From Legionella steelei (GTDB lineage Bacteria > Pseudomonadota > Gammaproteobacteria > Legionellales > Legionellaceae), in the NCBI RefSeq assembly GCF_001468005.1, contig NZ_LNYY01000021.1:372637-436636 (forward strand): a stretch of 64,000 bases of DNA. Direction: 5' to 3'. Of the stretch, positions 43,735 to 51,916 are shown piece by piece. The notes under the pieces are model-generated. The model searched no databases, had not been told where the DNA came from, and was given only the letters and a program-made list of their open reading frames with translations. The translations under genes and the position numbers were made by a program. Numbering within the stretch: position 1 is the first letter of the stretch; every line of letters starts with the position of its first letter.

Positions 43735-46011
43735 ATGGGACGCATTCATCTATCACCAGAAGAACGTTTAAAACGGATAATGGGTAATCCCAGCGATGCA
43801 ATTTTAAAACAAGGTGATTTGTCTGAAGCTACTTATCCTCTTTTAGTGTCTTATTTAGAATGGCTTAGAAGACTTAATGGGGTCCACAATAAAAACGATG
43901 TGATCCGTCAAAATGAACAGATTTTCAATGAGTTTATTCATTTGTGCGAACATAATCTACTTTTTTTTCTTACAGTCACAGGCCGCTTTGATGTAATCCG
44001 CAAACTTTTTACAGACAAGGGTTTATTAGCAAAAGAAATGGTGATGCTTTTTGAGATAGAAAAAGAGCAGGCTAAGGCTGCAGCAGCACATCTTCAAAAT
44101 GCTGTGTTCGTACCTAGAAAAAAAGAGTCATCAATCCTACAACAAGCTGAAGAACTTAAACCACATCGTCCTCCTTTATCTGAATGGGAAAAATCGCTTT
44201 TTGGTTTAAAAAATATGGATTTGTATCAGTATTATGAGGCTGAGATAAAACGAATTACCCATGTACATCATATGAAGCACATTAAATTATTAGATGATAC
44301 TTATGATGAGCATATGATGCTGATGCGAAAGGCATTGGAGGTGATCATTCAAGATGAACATATTAGTGAAGAAAAAAAACAAAAAGCAATCGCAATTTAT
44401 CAAAGCTTATTAGTAAAAAAAGAAGAAATGGAGGCTGAAATAAATGCGCTTGTCCCTTTAGGGGAAGGACAATCTGGTCTAGAGCCCCTCGATATGGAGA
44501 TCCTTGAAAAGCAATGCCAAATTAAAGAGGACAAACTTAAAGAAGCTCTGGAAGTTCTTGATGGTTTTTTTGAGGAAATACGCCATGAGTCGCCACAATT
44601 GCAAATGATTTATGAGGAGCACCTAGAGAACATCAGCAATTTTAAAAAAGAAAGCCAAGTAATCCAGATCCAGTGGGAACAGGAGATGCAAACGCTATCT
44701 GCTCATTATGAAAATGCCCGTGTGCACGCCTTAGACGACCTGGATATCAGTTTGGACTTAATCATCGAGGAGTTGCAAAAATGCCCTGTCGACGAGTTAG
44801 AGCGAGAGCAAGTTGACCGGTTAGATGCTGGCGTAATTCAATTAAAGAAGTATAAAGAGGAACTTAAAAAAGTAGAAAGTCATGAAGACATTCAGCTTTT
44901 ATTAAGTAAATGCAATAAAGAGTTAAAAATAATAGCGAGTATTGTGCAATCTGTATTACCCGAAGAGGTAAAAAAACGTTTTGAAGTTCATGTGAATTTA
45001 ATGAAGCAAATGAGTACGGCACCGCCCAAAGATGGTGAGGATTTGACGTCAACTAGAGACAGATCCTCGTTAAACCAAGAGTCGCTCGATAGAGATTCTT
45101 TAACCTCTGCTCCAAATCCTATGAATGCTGTGTCCGAAAAACTAGAAACGCAAGTGGAGCCCCCCACATCTGATGTGGTGTTTACGCATATGGCAATTCC
45201 TCAGGTTGTTTCTTTGTCTGACAGGGACGAAATGGAGCTGGAAACTCATAGGCCTGATGTTAAGTCAGTAAGCATGGAAATGCCTCAAATTATCATCCCC
45301 GATGGGGAGCTGCCGCAAGTTGTCCCTTTGCCTGAGAAGGGAGGAATGGAGGTGGAAACCCATAAACCTGATGTTGAACCTGTAGAAATGGAAATGCCCC
45401 CAACCATTATTCCCGATGGAGAGCTTCCGCAAGTTGTTCCTTTGTTTGAGAAGAGAGGAGTTGAATTGGAGTCTCGCGTACCTGTTGTTGCGCATGGAAG
45501 TATTGAGATGTCAAAACCTATAATTTCTAATGGTGAGTATCCTCCTGCGACTTCTTTGTTTGAAGAACAACAAAGAGTTGAGACGAAGTTAAGTGTCTCT
45601 GAGCGTGAAATTGATATAAGAGAACATCAACCAATCGATGATGAGGAAAATTCACAAAATGCACACCGATATCGATTTTTTATGAACACTATCAGAGATG
45701 GGACTGCGCTTATCGAGTTTGATCCTGAAAAACAGCGTAATTATGAATCAGCGCTTAAAGAATTATCTAGTATTTTAAGTGACCTTCAAGAAGAGGTCGA
45801 ACCAGAAGTTTCGGCAAAAATAAAAGAAATTGAAGGACTAATCAATGGCGCAAAATTGATAGGGTTTAATAAAGCGAATCCGATTCATATTCAAAAAATT
45901 TGTGATGCTTGTGATTTAGGGATTGAATATGAGCCTTTGAATCATGTAAAAAACAGTCTTTCCTCAATGATTCAACTCAAAACTAATCCCCAAAATAGTG
46001 TTGGAATGTAA
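43735..46011 (+). CDS. Coiled-coil effector candidate with 38-residue tandem repeats
   Basis: About 758 residues. The first 440 residues are helical and strongly charged (KEQAKAAAAHLQNA, EEMEAEINAL, DKLKEALEVLDGFFEEI), typical of coiled coils. Residues about 485-620 hold 38-residue repeats with consensus LPQVVPLxEKxGMEVETHxPDVxPVxMEMPxxIIPDGE, rich in Pro and Glu. The C-terminal 130 residues are again helical. ATG at 43735 is preferred over a TTG six bases earlier; AAGG lies 9 bases before it. No signal peptide. Long coiled coils plus a Pro-rich repeat linker are common in Legionella Dot/Icm substrates. Function unknown. Confidence 0.68.
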   Translation: MGRIHLSPEERLKRIMGNPSDAILKQGDLSEATYPLLVSYLEWLRRLNGVHNKNDVIRQNEQIFNEFIHLCEHNLLFFLTVTGRFDVIRKLFTDKGLLAKEMVMLFEIEKEQAKAAAAHLQNAVFVPRKKESSILQQAEELKPHRPPLSEWEKSLFGLKNMDLYQYYEAEIKRITHVHHMKHIKLLDDTYDEHMMLMRKALEVIIQDEHISEEKKQKAIAIYQSLLVKKEEMEAEINALVPLGEGQSGLEPLDMEILEKQCQIKEDKLKEALEVLDGFFEEIRHESPQLQMIYEEHLENISNFKKESQVIQIQWEQEMQTLSAHYENARVHALDDLDISLDLIIEELQKCPVDELEREQVDRLDAGVIQLKKYKEELKKVESHEDIQLLLSKCNKELKIIASIVQSVLPEEVKKRFEVHVNLMKQMSTAPPKDGEDLTSTRDRSSLNQESLDRDSLTSAPNPMNAVSEKLETQVEPPTSDVVFTHMAIPQVVSLSDRDEMELETHRPDVKSVSMEMPQIIIPDGELPQVVPLPEKGGMEVETHKPDVEPVEMEMPPTIIPDGELPQVVPLFEKRGVELESRVPVVAHGSIEMSKPIISNGEYPPATSLFEEQQRVETKLSVSEREIDIREHQPIDDEENSQNAHRYRFFMNTIRDGTALIEFDPEKQRNYESALKELSSILSDLQEEVEPEVSAKIKEIEGLINGAKLIGFNKANPIHIQKICDACDLGIEYEPLNHVKNSLSSMIQLKTNPQNSVGM
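45196..45580 (+). repeat. 114-bp in-frame tandem repeats (about 3.4 copies)
   Basis: Equivalent codons recur at 45199, 45313, 45427 and 45541, exactly 114 bases apart. The middle two units are most alike and the last is diverged. The period is 38 codons, so copy changes keep the frame. Confidence 0.85.
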
Positions 46012-46060
46012 GACGTTTTGTATAACAATTGATTATCTATATCTCATCATGCCTCTTTTT

Positions 46061-46069
46061 TGGTATAAT
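46061..46069 (+). promoter_or_regulatory. Extended -10 promoter TGGTATAAT
   Basis: A perfect TATAAT at 46064-46069 preceded by TG one base upstream (extended -10). A good -35 is absent, which extended -10 promoters tolerate. It lies inside the longer open frame, so translation of the next gene must start downstream, at 46101. Confidence 0.55.
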
Positions 46070-46100
46070 ATGGCCAATTTTTCATAAAAGGGAGAAAAAA

Positions 46101-46877
46101 ATGCCGTCACCACAAGAAGTAGCATTATGGCAAGCTGTGACTGAAAAAAAATATGACAAAGTACAAACACTGATTAAGGACCATCCTGAGTTGGTGAATG
46201 CTGAGAATGACAAAGGAAGGACACTTCTCATCCGCGTTGTTCTTGCTCTTGTTCCACCATTAGATTTGATTCGCTTTATTGCACAACACCCTGATCTTCG
46301 CTTTGAAACTCAAAGTCCTCATGCGACTCAAACGACTATGGGAGCAATTTTATCTACAGGTCGGCCCGATATTCTAGAAATCTTTGCAAAAGATCCACGC
46401 ATTATTTTTGATGGAGATAAATTAGCATACGTCACGTCCAAGAAATATGTGGAAAGCGCGACAGAAGGCAAAAAAGAAAATTACACAAAAATGTTTAACA
46501 TTATACGTGATACTACAATACGTCATGCAATGAAGACGGATAACGATGCGTTACTCGAACAATTAGCGACTGCAGGAGATAACCTGTCTCAAGCATTAAG
46601 TGATGGAACACTTCCTGTGCGTCTCATTACTAAAGAGAGTCCTGCGCCTAAAGCGAAATTATGGTTTCAATCGCAAATCGGTAAAAATGGCGCGAGTGCG
46701 GCGAAGTATGCTGGGTCGTTTCTTGGTAACATGCAAGACATGCAACAAACCAAAGAAAAAATGGATGAGGCGACTCAAGATAAGTTGCAGGCTGAAAAGA
46801 GTTTATTTGATAAGGCTTATGATGGCACTCTTGCCATTATGGGAAGGGTGGGAAGCTCTATGGGTTTCAGCAGTTAA
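46101..46877 (+). CDS. Ankyrin-repeat-like effector candidate
   Basis: A 258-residue protein starting at 46101, with GGGAG 7-11 bases upstream and a promoter just before it. The longer frame from 46029 includes that promoter and a spurious hydrophobic stretch. Residues 1-110 read as ankyrin-type helix pairs: ALWQAVTEKKYDKVQTLIKDHPELVNAENDKGRTLLIRVV, then a second HATQTTMGAILSTGRPDILEIFAKDP. The second half is charged and helical and ends in a short glycine/serine-rich tail. No signal peptide. Ankyrin proteins of this size are frequent Dot/Icm substrates binding host proteins. The partner is unknown. It is the last gene of the effector-like island. Confidence 0.72.
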   Translation: MPSPQEVALWQAVTEKKYDKVQTLIKDHPELVNAENDKGRTLLIRVVLALVPPLDLIRFIAQHPDLRFETQSPHATQTTMGAILSTGRPDILEIFAKDPRIIFDGDKLAYVTSKKYVESATEGKKENYTKMFNIIRDTTIRHAMKTDNDALLEQLATAGDNLSQALSDGTLPVRLITKESPAPKAKLWFQSQIGKNGASAAKYAGSFLGNMQDMQQTKEKMDEATQDKLQAEKSLFDKAYDGTLAIMGRVGSSMGFSS

Positions 46878-46962
46878 TTCATTGAAATAACACGCACGGG
46901 ACGCATAGGTTCACAAAGGTGAGCCATTAACTTAATGGCTCCATACTACCATTAAGTATCAT

Positions 46963-47013
46963 TTCCCCTTCTCTACATAGAAGAGAAGGTGCCCGTTAGG
47001 GCGGATGAAGGGG
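46963..47013. repeat. CTTCTC...GAGAAGGTGCCCGTTAGGGCGGATGA repeat
   Basis: Arms CCCCTTCTCT and AGAGAAGG form a short hairpin, followed by TGCCCGTTAGGGCGGATGA. It is the reverse-oriented relative of the repeat at 27221 and is also related to 7760. It lies between the ankyrin gene and the yggU-like gene. Confidence 0.65.
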
Positions 47014-47099
47014 CATCCCAGCCCCTCCATCAATATTGAGAGAGGGGGAGTGTTTTAATTATTTAATTTTCTTTATAAAAGCGAAGGGATCATTATACC

Positions 47100-47375
47100 G
47101 TGTGGTATCAACGTGATGTGGAAGGTTTAATCCTGCATTTATATGTTCAGCCAGGTGCCAAAAAAACAGAAATTGTCGGCATTCATGAGGGGGAGCTTAA
47201 AATCCGCTTAAATACGCCGCCAATTGAAGGTCGTGCTAATAAAGCACTATTGCAGTATGTTGCGCAGATTTTTAAAGTACCAGTAAGGCAAGTAATATTA
47301 AAGCGTGGAGAGAAATCCAGGCATAAAACCCTTACGGTTATAGGCACTGTAATAGAGCCTAGTGATTTGCTTTGA
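47100..47375 (+). CDS. yggU: UPF0235/DUF167 (YggU) family protein
   Basis: A 91-residue conserved protein of unknown biochemical role. The family pattern is clear: V-Q-P-G-A-K-K-T-E-I-V-G, L-K-I-R-L-N-T-P-P-I-E-G-R-A-N-K-A-L and V-I-L-K-R-G-E-K-S-R-H-K. It starts at a GTG with GAAGGG upstream; no ATG is available at the family start. In many bacteria it follows yggT near pyrroline-carboxylate reductase; that context is absent here, and instead yjbQ follows 55 bases later. Confidence 0.92.
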   Translation: MWYQRDVEGLILHLYVQPGAKKTEIVGIHEGELKIRLNTPPIEGRANKALLQYVAQIFKVPVRQVILKRGEKSRHKTLTVIGTVIEPSDLL

Positions 47376-47430
47376 ATGATAGCGTAAATTTTGCGATAGT
47401 AACTATACTAATAATTAAATTCTTACTCTT

Positions 47431-47850
47431 ATGAGAATCGAACAATTTTCTATCACCTTTCATACCCAAGGTCGAGGATCGCAGGATATTACTGCTGAAG
47501 TAAAATCTTTTCTTGCAAAAGCTACAATAAAACAGGGTTTATGCCATTTATTTCTCAAGCATACCAGTGCTTCTTTGATGCTTTGTGAAAATTATGATCC
47601 TCAAGTTCGTAGGGATCTGGAGCATTTTTTAATCCGTTTAGTTCCAGATGGCGATCCTCTTTTCAAACACATCATTGAAGGTAAAGATGATATGCCCGCT
47701 CACATCCGTACCATATTAACGCAAAGCAGTTTAACTATCCCCATACAAAATGGGGAATTGGCTTTGGGGACATGGCAGGGGATTTATCTATATGAGCATC
47801 GATACAAACCTCAAGAACGCTATTTGCTTATTACTGCTGTAGGAGACTAA
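47431..47850 (+). CDS. yjbQ: YjbQ family protein (UPF0047)
   Basis: A 139-residue protein with the full family signature: H-T-S-A-S-L-M-L-C-E-N-Y-D-P-Q-V-R-R-D-L, P-D-G-D-P-L-F-K-H, G-K-D-D-M-P-A-H-I and L-G-T-W-Q-G-I-Y-L-Y-E-H-R. The histidines form a likely metal site. Some members show weak thiamine-phosphate synthase activity; the physiological role is not settled. It is followed by a well-formed terminator, so yggU and yjbQ may make a two-gene unit. Confidence 0.92.
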   Translation: MRIEQFSITFHTQGRGSQDITAEVKSFLAKATIKQGLCHLFLKHTSASLMLCENYDPQVRRDLEHFLIRLVPDGDPLFKHIIEGKDDMPAHIRTILTQSSLTIPIQNGELALGTWQGIYLYEHRYKPQERYLLITAVGD

Positions 47851-47852
47851 TC

Positions 47853-47892
47853 GAAGTAGATCACTAAATTTAGTGATCTCTGCTTCATTTTT
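47853..47892 (+). terminator. Rho-independent terminator after yjbQ
   Basis: A perfect 22-base palindrome (47858-47879, AGATCACTAAA and complement) with outer GAAG/CTTC pairing, followed by ATTTTTGTT. It overlaps nothing coding and precedes the start of the next gene. Confidence 0.7.
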
Positions 47893-47924
47893 GTTACTAT
47901 ATGTCTTTTTTAATAGGAAAAAAT

Positions 47925-48269
47925 ATGAGCTCACTACCTCAATGCCCTAAATGTAATTCAGAATATACTTATGAAGATGGGAATCAATTGATTTGTCCAG
48001 AATGTTCCTATGAGTGGGCAAAAGATGAACTGGGGGAGCAGATACAACATGATCAACGTATTATCAAAGATGCGCATGGGCAAATCCTCCAAGATGGAGA
48101 TACAGTCACAGTCATTAAAGATTTAAAAATAAAGGGCTCGTCACAAGTTGTAAAAGTTGGCACTAAAGTAAAAAACATTCGCTTGGTCGAAGGTGATCAT
48201 GATATTGATTGTAAAATTGAAGGGATTGGTGCTATGAAATTAAAATCTCAATTTGTTAAAAAAGGATAG
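47925..48269 (+). CDS. yjdM: Zinc-ribbon YjdM/PhnA-like protein
   Basis: A 114-residue protein. The N-terminal zinc ribbon has C-P-K-C and C-P-E-C pairs ([15 protein letters not shown], then [10 protein letters not shown]). The C-terminal PhnA domain follows ([24 protein letters not shown], then [13 protein letters not shown]). It is the YjdM/PhnA family, historically linked to phosphonate uptake operons but of unknown role. The start at 47925 is used because AGGAAA lies 5-10 bases upstream; the longer frame from 47901 begins inside the hydrophobic, non-conserved stretch. It is followed by a DJ-1-type gene six bases later. Confidence 0.93.
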   Translation: MSSLPQCPKCNSEYTYEDGNQLICPECSYEWAKDELGEQIQHDQRIIKDAHGQILQDGDTVTVIKDLKIKGSSQVVKVGTKVKNIRLVEGDHDIDCKIEGIGAMKLKSQFVKKG

Positions 48270-48274
48270 ACGCG

Positions 48275-48925
48275 ATGTCCAAACCACTACACATTACTTT
48301 TTTATTTTATGACGGAATGACTGCTCTGGATGCCATTGGTCCTTATGAAGTGCTCAGCCGTTTGCCAGAAGTAGTGGTGCAAAGAGTGGGCTTAAATCAT
48401 GGACCGATACGCACTTGTTCCGGACTTACTTTGATTGCAGAGCATGCATTAACTGATATTGCGCATACGGATGTTTTATTGATTCCGGGAGCAGGTAACG
48501 CAACTGCTTTACGCGACTGTCCTGAAATTCTCACATGGATTAAAAAAATTCATGAGCATTCCTTATGGACTACTTCAGTGTGTACTGGGAGTTTGATTCT
48601 AGGGGCTGCAGGGGTTTTATCAGGAGTTAAGGCAACAACCCATTGGGCTGTCATGAATCGGCTGAGTCATTGGGGAGCTATACCCACTTCCAAACGATTT
48701 GTAGAAGATGGAAAAATTATGACTGCCGCTGGAGTGTCTGCAGGCATTGATATGGCGCTCTATCTTGCTGCGAAACTTACCAATGAAAACGTAGCGCAAA
48801 GTTTACAACTTGGTTTGGAGTATGATCCTGAGCCACCTTTTAATTCAGGATCACCAGATAAAGCACCAGAGGAACTGGTGCAGTCACTGCGTATGCGTTT
48901 AAAAAACAGATTTGAAGTGGAATAA
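48275..48925 (+). CDS. DJ-1/PfpI family protein (isonitrile-hydratase-like)
   Basis: A 216-residue class I glutamine-amidotransferase-like protein. The opening is ITFLFYDGMTALDAIGPYEVLSRLP. The nucleophile-elbow cysteine is in T-S-V-C-T-G-S-L-I-L-G-A-A-G, followed by A-T-T-H-W-A-V. The late A-A-G-V-S-A-G-I-D-M-A-L is also typical of isonitrile hydratases and of the N-terminal half of GlxA-type regulators. No DNA-binding domain is present. AAGGATAG precedes the start. Substrate unknown. Probably cotranscribed with the zinc-ribbon gene. Confidence 0.88.
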   Translation: MSKPLHITFLFYDGMTALDAIGPYEVLSRLPEVVVQRVGLNHGPIRTCSGLTLIAEHALTDIAHTDVLLIPGAGNATALRDCPEILTWIKKIHEHSLWTTSVCTGSLILGAAGVLSGVKATTHWAVMNRLSHWGAIPTSKRFVEDGKIMTAAGVSAGIDMALYLAAKLTNENVAQSLQLGLEYDPEPPFNSGSPDKAPEELVQSLRMRLKNRFEVE

Positions 48926-49273
48926 TTAGGGTAATACATAGATTATCAAAGCAATTAGTCCGGCAATGGCAATGATTGGATGAATAAGGACTACTACTTT
49001 AGGAGCTGGTTTGCCTTTTTTAGCCAGAGAAACTAAGGTTAATCCACCTAATGCAGCAATAATTAAGATGATTAAACTTACTTTAAGAATGAAAGCCTCT
49101 CCTGTCATAAACGCAAGCATATAAACGATTATTATGATTAACCCTAATGCTGCAAAAACGCCATGGAGTGTTTTCACAACTTGATTAACAGGCCTGTTCT
49201 GCAGTATTGCTGTTAAAAGAAAGAGACCCCCGAGTGCTACAGCAAGGAATAAAACGATTGCAAGTATTAACAT
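48926..49273 (-). CDS. Small inner-membrane protein of unknown function
   Basis: A 115-residue protein made up of about four hydrophobic helices (LILAIVLFLAVALGGLFLLT, HGVFAALGLIIIIVYMLAF, ILKVSLIILIIAALGGLTLV, VVLIHPIIAIAGLIALIIYV) with short polar loops. GGAGG precedes the start (AACAGGAGGTTATGTTATATG). The histidine in HGVFA and the paired HPIIAI suggest an internal duplication of two-helix units. No family name can be given. Its stop abuts the DJ-1 gene stop, so the two converge. Confidence 0.7.
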   Translation of the reverse strand: MLILAIVLFLAVALGGLFLLTAILQNRPVNQVVKTLHGVFAALGLIIIIVYMLAFMTGEAFILKVSLIILIIAALGGLTLVSLAKKGKPAPKVVVLIHPIIAIAGLIALIIYVLP

Positions 49274-49334
49274 ATAACATAACCTCCTGTTTAAAAAATT
49301 GTAAGCTATAAAAAATCATCACTCTTCATAACAT

Positions 49335-49417
49335 TGTAGCCTGGGTGCAGCGAAGCGAAACCCGGGGATTTCCGAATCAGTTTTCCCGGGTTTCGCTTCG
49401 CTGCACCCAGGATACAA
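49335..49417. repeat. Long GTAGCCTGGGTGCAGCGAAG hairpin (about 83 bp)
   Basis: Arms of about 32 bases (TTGTAGCCTGGGTGCAGCGA and onward to CCCGGG) pair with one mismatch. The loop is GATTTCCGAATCAGTTTT-like. It is almost the same element as at 30270. It lies between the small membrane-protein gene and the deacetylase gene. Confidence 0.78.
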
Positions 49418-49423
49418 AATAAT

Positions 49424-50287
49424 TTACTCTGGTGTTACATAATTTTGTTTTGATTTTGGAGGATTTAAAAGCTCGTTTTCTAGCTCATCTCCCAAAGTAT
49501 CTTTTTTCATTGAAGGAGAAAAATTGATGGTTGAACCAGGATTTTTCAAAGCCTCCGTCAAACTGATGAATTTATACCCATTCTTTTGATACATTTCCAA
49601 AATATCGCCTAATACATAACTATTGAGCAGGTTTGCATGAATTAATAATATTTGTTTTTTACCTTTGCCTTCTCTCTCTGCTCTTAATGTTTGTTTCCAT
49701 ATATATGCCAGATAGCGTGGCTTGATTTTTTGAATATAATTCACACGTGAGCGAAACGGGACTTTATAAAGCATTTCATTAAAGTCAAAATCTTTAGTAT
49801 CAATGGTTACTGGGGCAATTGTGTAATGATGTTCTTTAAGATAATCATACACTTTTTGTTTTTTGGATTTATTGCCTTCTGCTAGATAGGGGTAACGGAA
49901 ATATTTGGGGGTGGTCATTATTGGGGTAAGAATTTTATCGGCGCGATCAATATCAGCAATGTATTTTTCAGCACTAATTCGGTCGAGATCGTAATGCGAA
50001 TAAGTGTGATTGCCTAGCATAAAGCCTGCCTTACGAAATTGCTCAAGAAAGTCCCATTGCCCTTTCTCTATTGCTCCTGCAATTACAAAACCGATAACTG
50101 GAACTTGATATTTTTGGAATGTCTGTACAATTTGCGTAAAGCGTTCTGTGGAGCGTTGTCTATTTCCTGGATTATTCATTCTTGAGGCAACTAGAGGTAA
50201 ATCATCCATCGTAATCGCAATTTCTTTTTCGTCAGCAAAACAAACAGAAGATAACAAGGCAATAAAAAGAAAGAGTACTTTAAGCAT
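49424..50287 (-). CDS. Exported polysaccharide deacetylase (NodB domain)
   Basis: A 287-residue protein with a signal peptide (LKVLFLFIALLSSVCFA). NodB motif 1 is I-T-M-D-D-L, with the catalytic base and metal aspartates. Motif 2 is N-H-T-Y-S-H, the HxxxH metal ligands. Motif 3 is F-R-Y-P-Y, and a late histidine lies in L-L-I-H-A-N. Such metal enzymes remove N- or O-acetyl groups from glycans in the periplasm or outside. It is the last of three minus-strand genes that include a GT2-GtrA and a GT39 transferase, which suggests trimming of a glycan or lipid-linked sugar made by that cassette. Confidence 0.9.
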   Translation of the reverse strand: MLKVLFLFIALLSSVCFADEKEIAITMDDLPLVASRMNNPGNRQRSTERFTQIVQTFQKYQVPVIGFVIAGAIEKGQWDFLEQFRKAGFMLGNHTYSHYDLDRISAEKYIADIDRADKILTPIMTTPKYFRYPYLAEGNKSKKQKVYDYLKEHHYTIAPVTIDTKDFDFNEMLYKVPFRSRVNYIQKIKPRYLAYIWKQTLRAEREGKGKKQILLIHANLLNSYVLGDILEMYQKNGYKFISLTEALKNPGSTINFSPSMKKDTLGDELENELLNPPKSKQNYVTPE

Positions 50288-50369
50288 CGATATTCCTTAT
50301 CAAGTTCGAATAACATGGATGGTATCATAATTTGATGAATACATTAAAAAAAGATTGTCTATCGCACTC

Positions 50370-50385
50370 TTTACGTAAACGTATG
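50370..50385. repeat. TTTACGTAAACGTATG motif
   Basis: The palindromic core TTTACGTAAA followed by CGTATG lies in the gap between the deacetylase and GT39 genes. It is the same motif as at 6619, 15646 and 18016. Confidence 0.5.
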
Positions 50386-50412
50386 TCTTGTTCAAAGTTT
50401 TTGATGGTCTTT

Positions 50413-51849
50413 TTAGGAAAAATTTTTACACTGATAGACATGAAGCGTATATTCCTTGTGCCTAAAAGGGTATGTAGGAGTAGGTATTTTTTGACATTGA
50501 TCAAAATGTTTTTCCAAACAACTTAGTCGGTCATATCGATCAATGTAGAATGCTTCTTTTAATGTTTTATCGGTAATTTTTTTATTAATGTCGCTACCCC
50601 ATAAAGCATATTGATTTTCTGCAGTGCCACAACCTAAAGTATAAATAGTTGGTTTATTGTGGAGGAAAAAAAGCATACGAGCCTCAAACCAACCTGAAGT
50701 AAGAATTGTGTTCGGCAACTGAGGGTATGCAGCATTAAATCTCTGAATTAAATGATAGAAAACAAGTTTCTTTGATTTAATAAAATTAAATTTAGACGTG
50801 TTATCAATTAAAACGAAAAGACTAATGAATGCATAGAAAGCAATCAGGCCTATTGCTATTTTTCGATAATGAGTTGTTGTGACGTAATAGCCTAATAAAA
50901 GTGCGCTGCTAATTAAATAAGGCGTAAGCCAAAACTCCCTAATCTCTGCTTTGCTTGCGGTATATAAGTAAAAGCAGAGGAACGTAAAACAAACAGTACG
51001 ACATAATCTCACAATTAATGCTTTTTTCTCATCCAACTCTTTATTGCGTACTAAAAAAGGGGGGAGCAGCATGATATTCAATGCAGGAACAAAGGAGTTA
51101 AAAAATGTTTTAAGCGCATGAAAAAAAGGGGAGACTGCTTGGTTGAGTTTATGGGTAGTTAACTGGTAAATAAATGATTGCCAGTGATTTTGATAATTCC
51201 AAACGATGACTGGGCTAAAAATAATAATGGCGAGAAGAATTGCAAAATAAAAATGTTTTGTTTTAAAAATTGAGCGATAGGTAGTAGAAATTAAAAAAGT
51301 AAGTAGCGCAAGAATTAAAACGATGCCTGTGTATTTGGATAGCATCATCAATCCGGCACTAATCCCTATACAATAGAGATCTTTTGTTTTATTTGTTTGG
51401 ATAAATTTTATAGTGTAATAGAGGGTTAGTGCCCAAAATAAAGTAAGTGGTGTGTCGTAGGTGGTTTGTTTCAGAATATCCAGAGTGACAAGCGGAGAAA
51501 ACAACCATACAAGCATCGCAATACAGCTTGCTTCATAGGATAAAAAAAATCGGGCGCATTTATAAATAATTGCACTAGTCAATGCGGTTACAATAATGCC
51601 CACAAAACTCAACGCGAAGAGGCTATTGCCGAATAATGAAGTTGACAGTCTAATAAAATAAGCAATCATGGGGGAGCCGTCATAATAGGATAATGCGAGG
51701 TGTCGACTCCAATCCCAATAATAATAAGTATCAAGTGATAATATGTTAATCGGGGCTAGCAACAGTAAAATCACAAAATAGAGGATGAGGTAAGGATAGA
51801 CACTTTGCCAATTAAAGAAGTCCCATGAGCTTACTTTGCTGTTGCGCAT
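50413..51849 (-). CDS. GT39-type membrane glycosyltransferase (ArnT/PMT-like)
   Basis: A 478-residue polytopic protein. An early periplasmic loop carries Y-Y-W-D-W-S-R-H-L-A-L-S-Y-Y-D-G-S-P-M, which holds the acidic residue expected in GT-C enzymes of the ArnT/PMT group. About ten hydrophobic helices follow and the C-terminus is a soluble domain of about 120 residues. Such enzymes move a sugar from a polyprenyl-phosphate donor to lipid A, protein or another acceptor outside the inner membrane. The GT2-GtrA gene lies 67 bases upstream on the same strand and could provide that donor. Confidence 0.85.
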   Translation of the reverse strand: MRNSKVSSWDFFNWQSVYPYLILYFVILLLLAPINILSLDTYYYWDWSRHLALSYYDGSPMIAYFIRLSTSLFGNSLFALSFVGIIVTALTSAIIYKCARFFLSYEASCIAMLVWLFSPLVTLDILKQTTYDTPLTLFWALTLYYTIKFIQTNKTKDLYCIGISAGLMMLSKYTGIVLILALLTFLISTTYRSIFKTKHFYFAILLAIIIFSPVIVWNYQNHWQSFIYQLTTHKLNQAVSPFFHALKTFFNSFVPALNIMLLPPFLVRNKELDEKKALIVRLCRTVCFTFLCFYLYTASKAEIREFWLTPYLISSALLLGYYVTTTHYRKIAIGLIAFYAFISLFVLIDNTSKFNFIKSKKLVFYHLIQRFNAAYPQLPNTILTSGWFEARMLFFLHNKPTIYTLGCGTAENQYALWGSDINKKITDKTLKEAFYIDRYDRLSCLEKHFDQCQKIPTPTYPFRHKEYTLHVYQCKNFS

Positions 51850-51916
51850 ATCAGACGTATATCCTTTCCTTTGAGTATTGGGAGCACTGTGTTTTAATCA
51901 TGAACCGTTTTACCTT

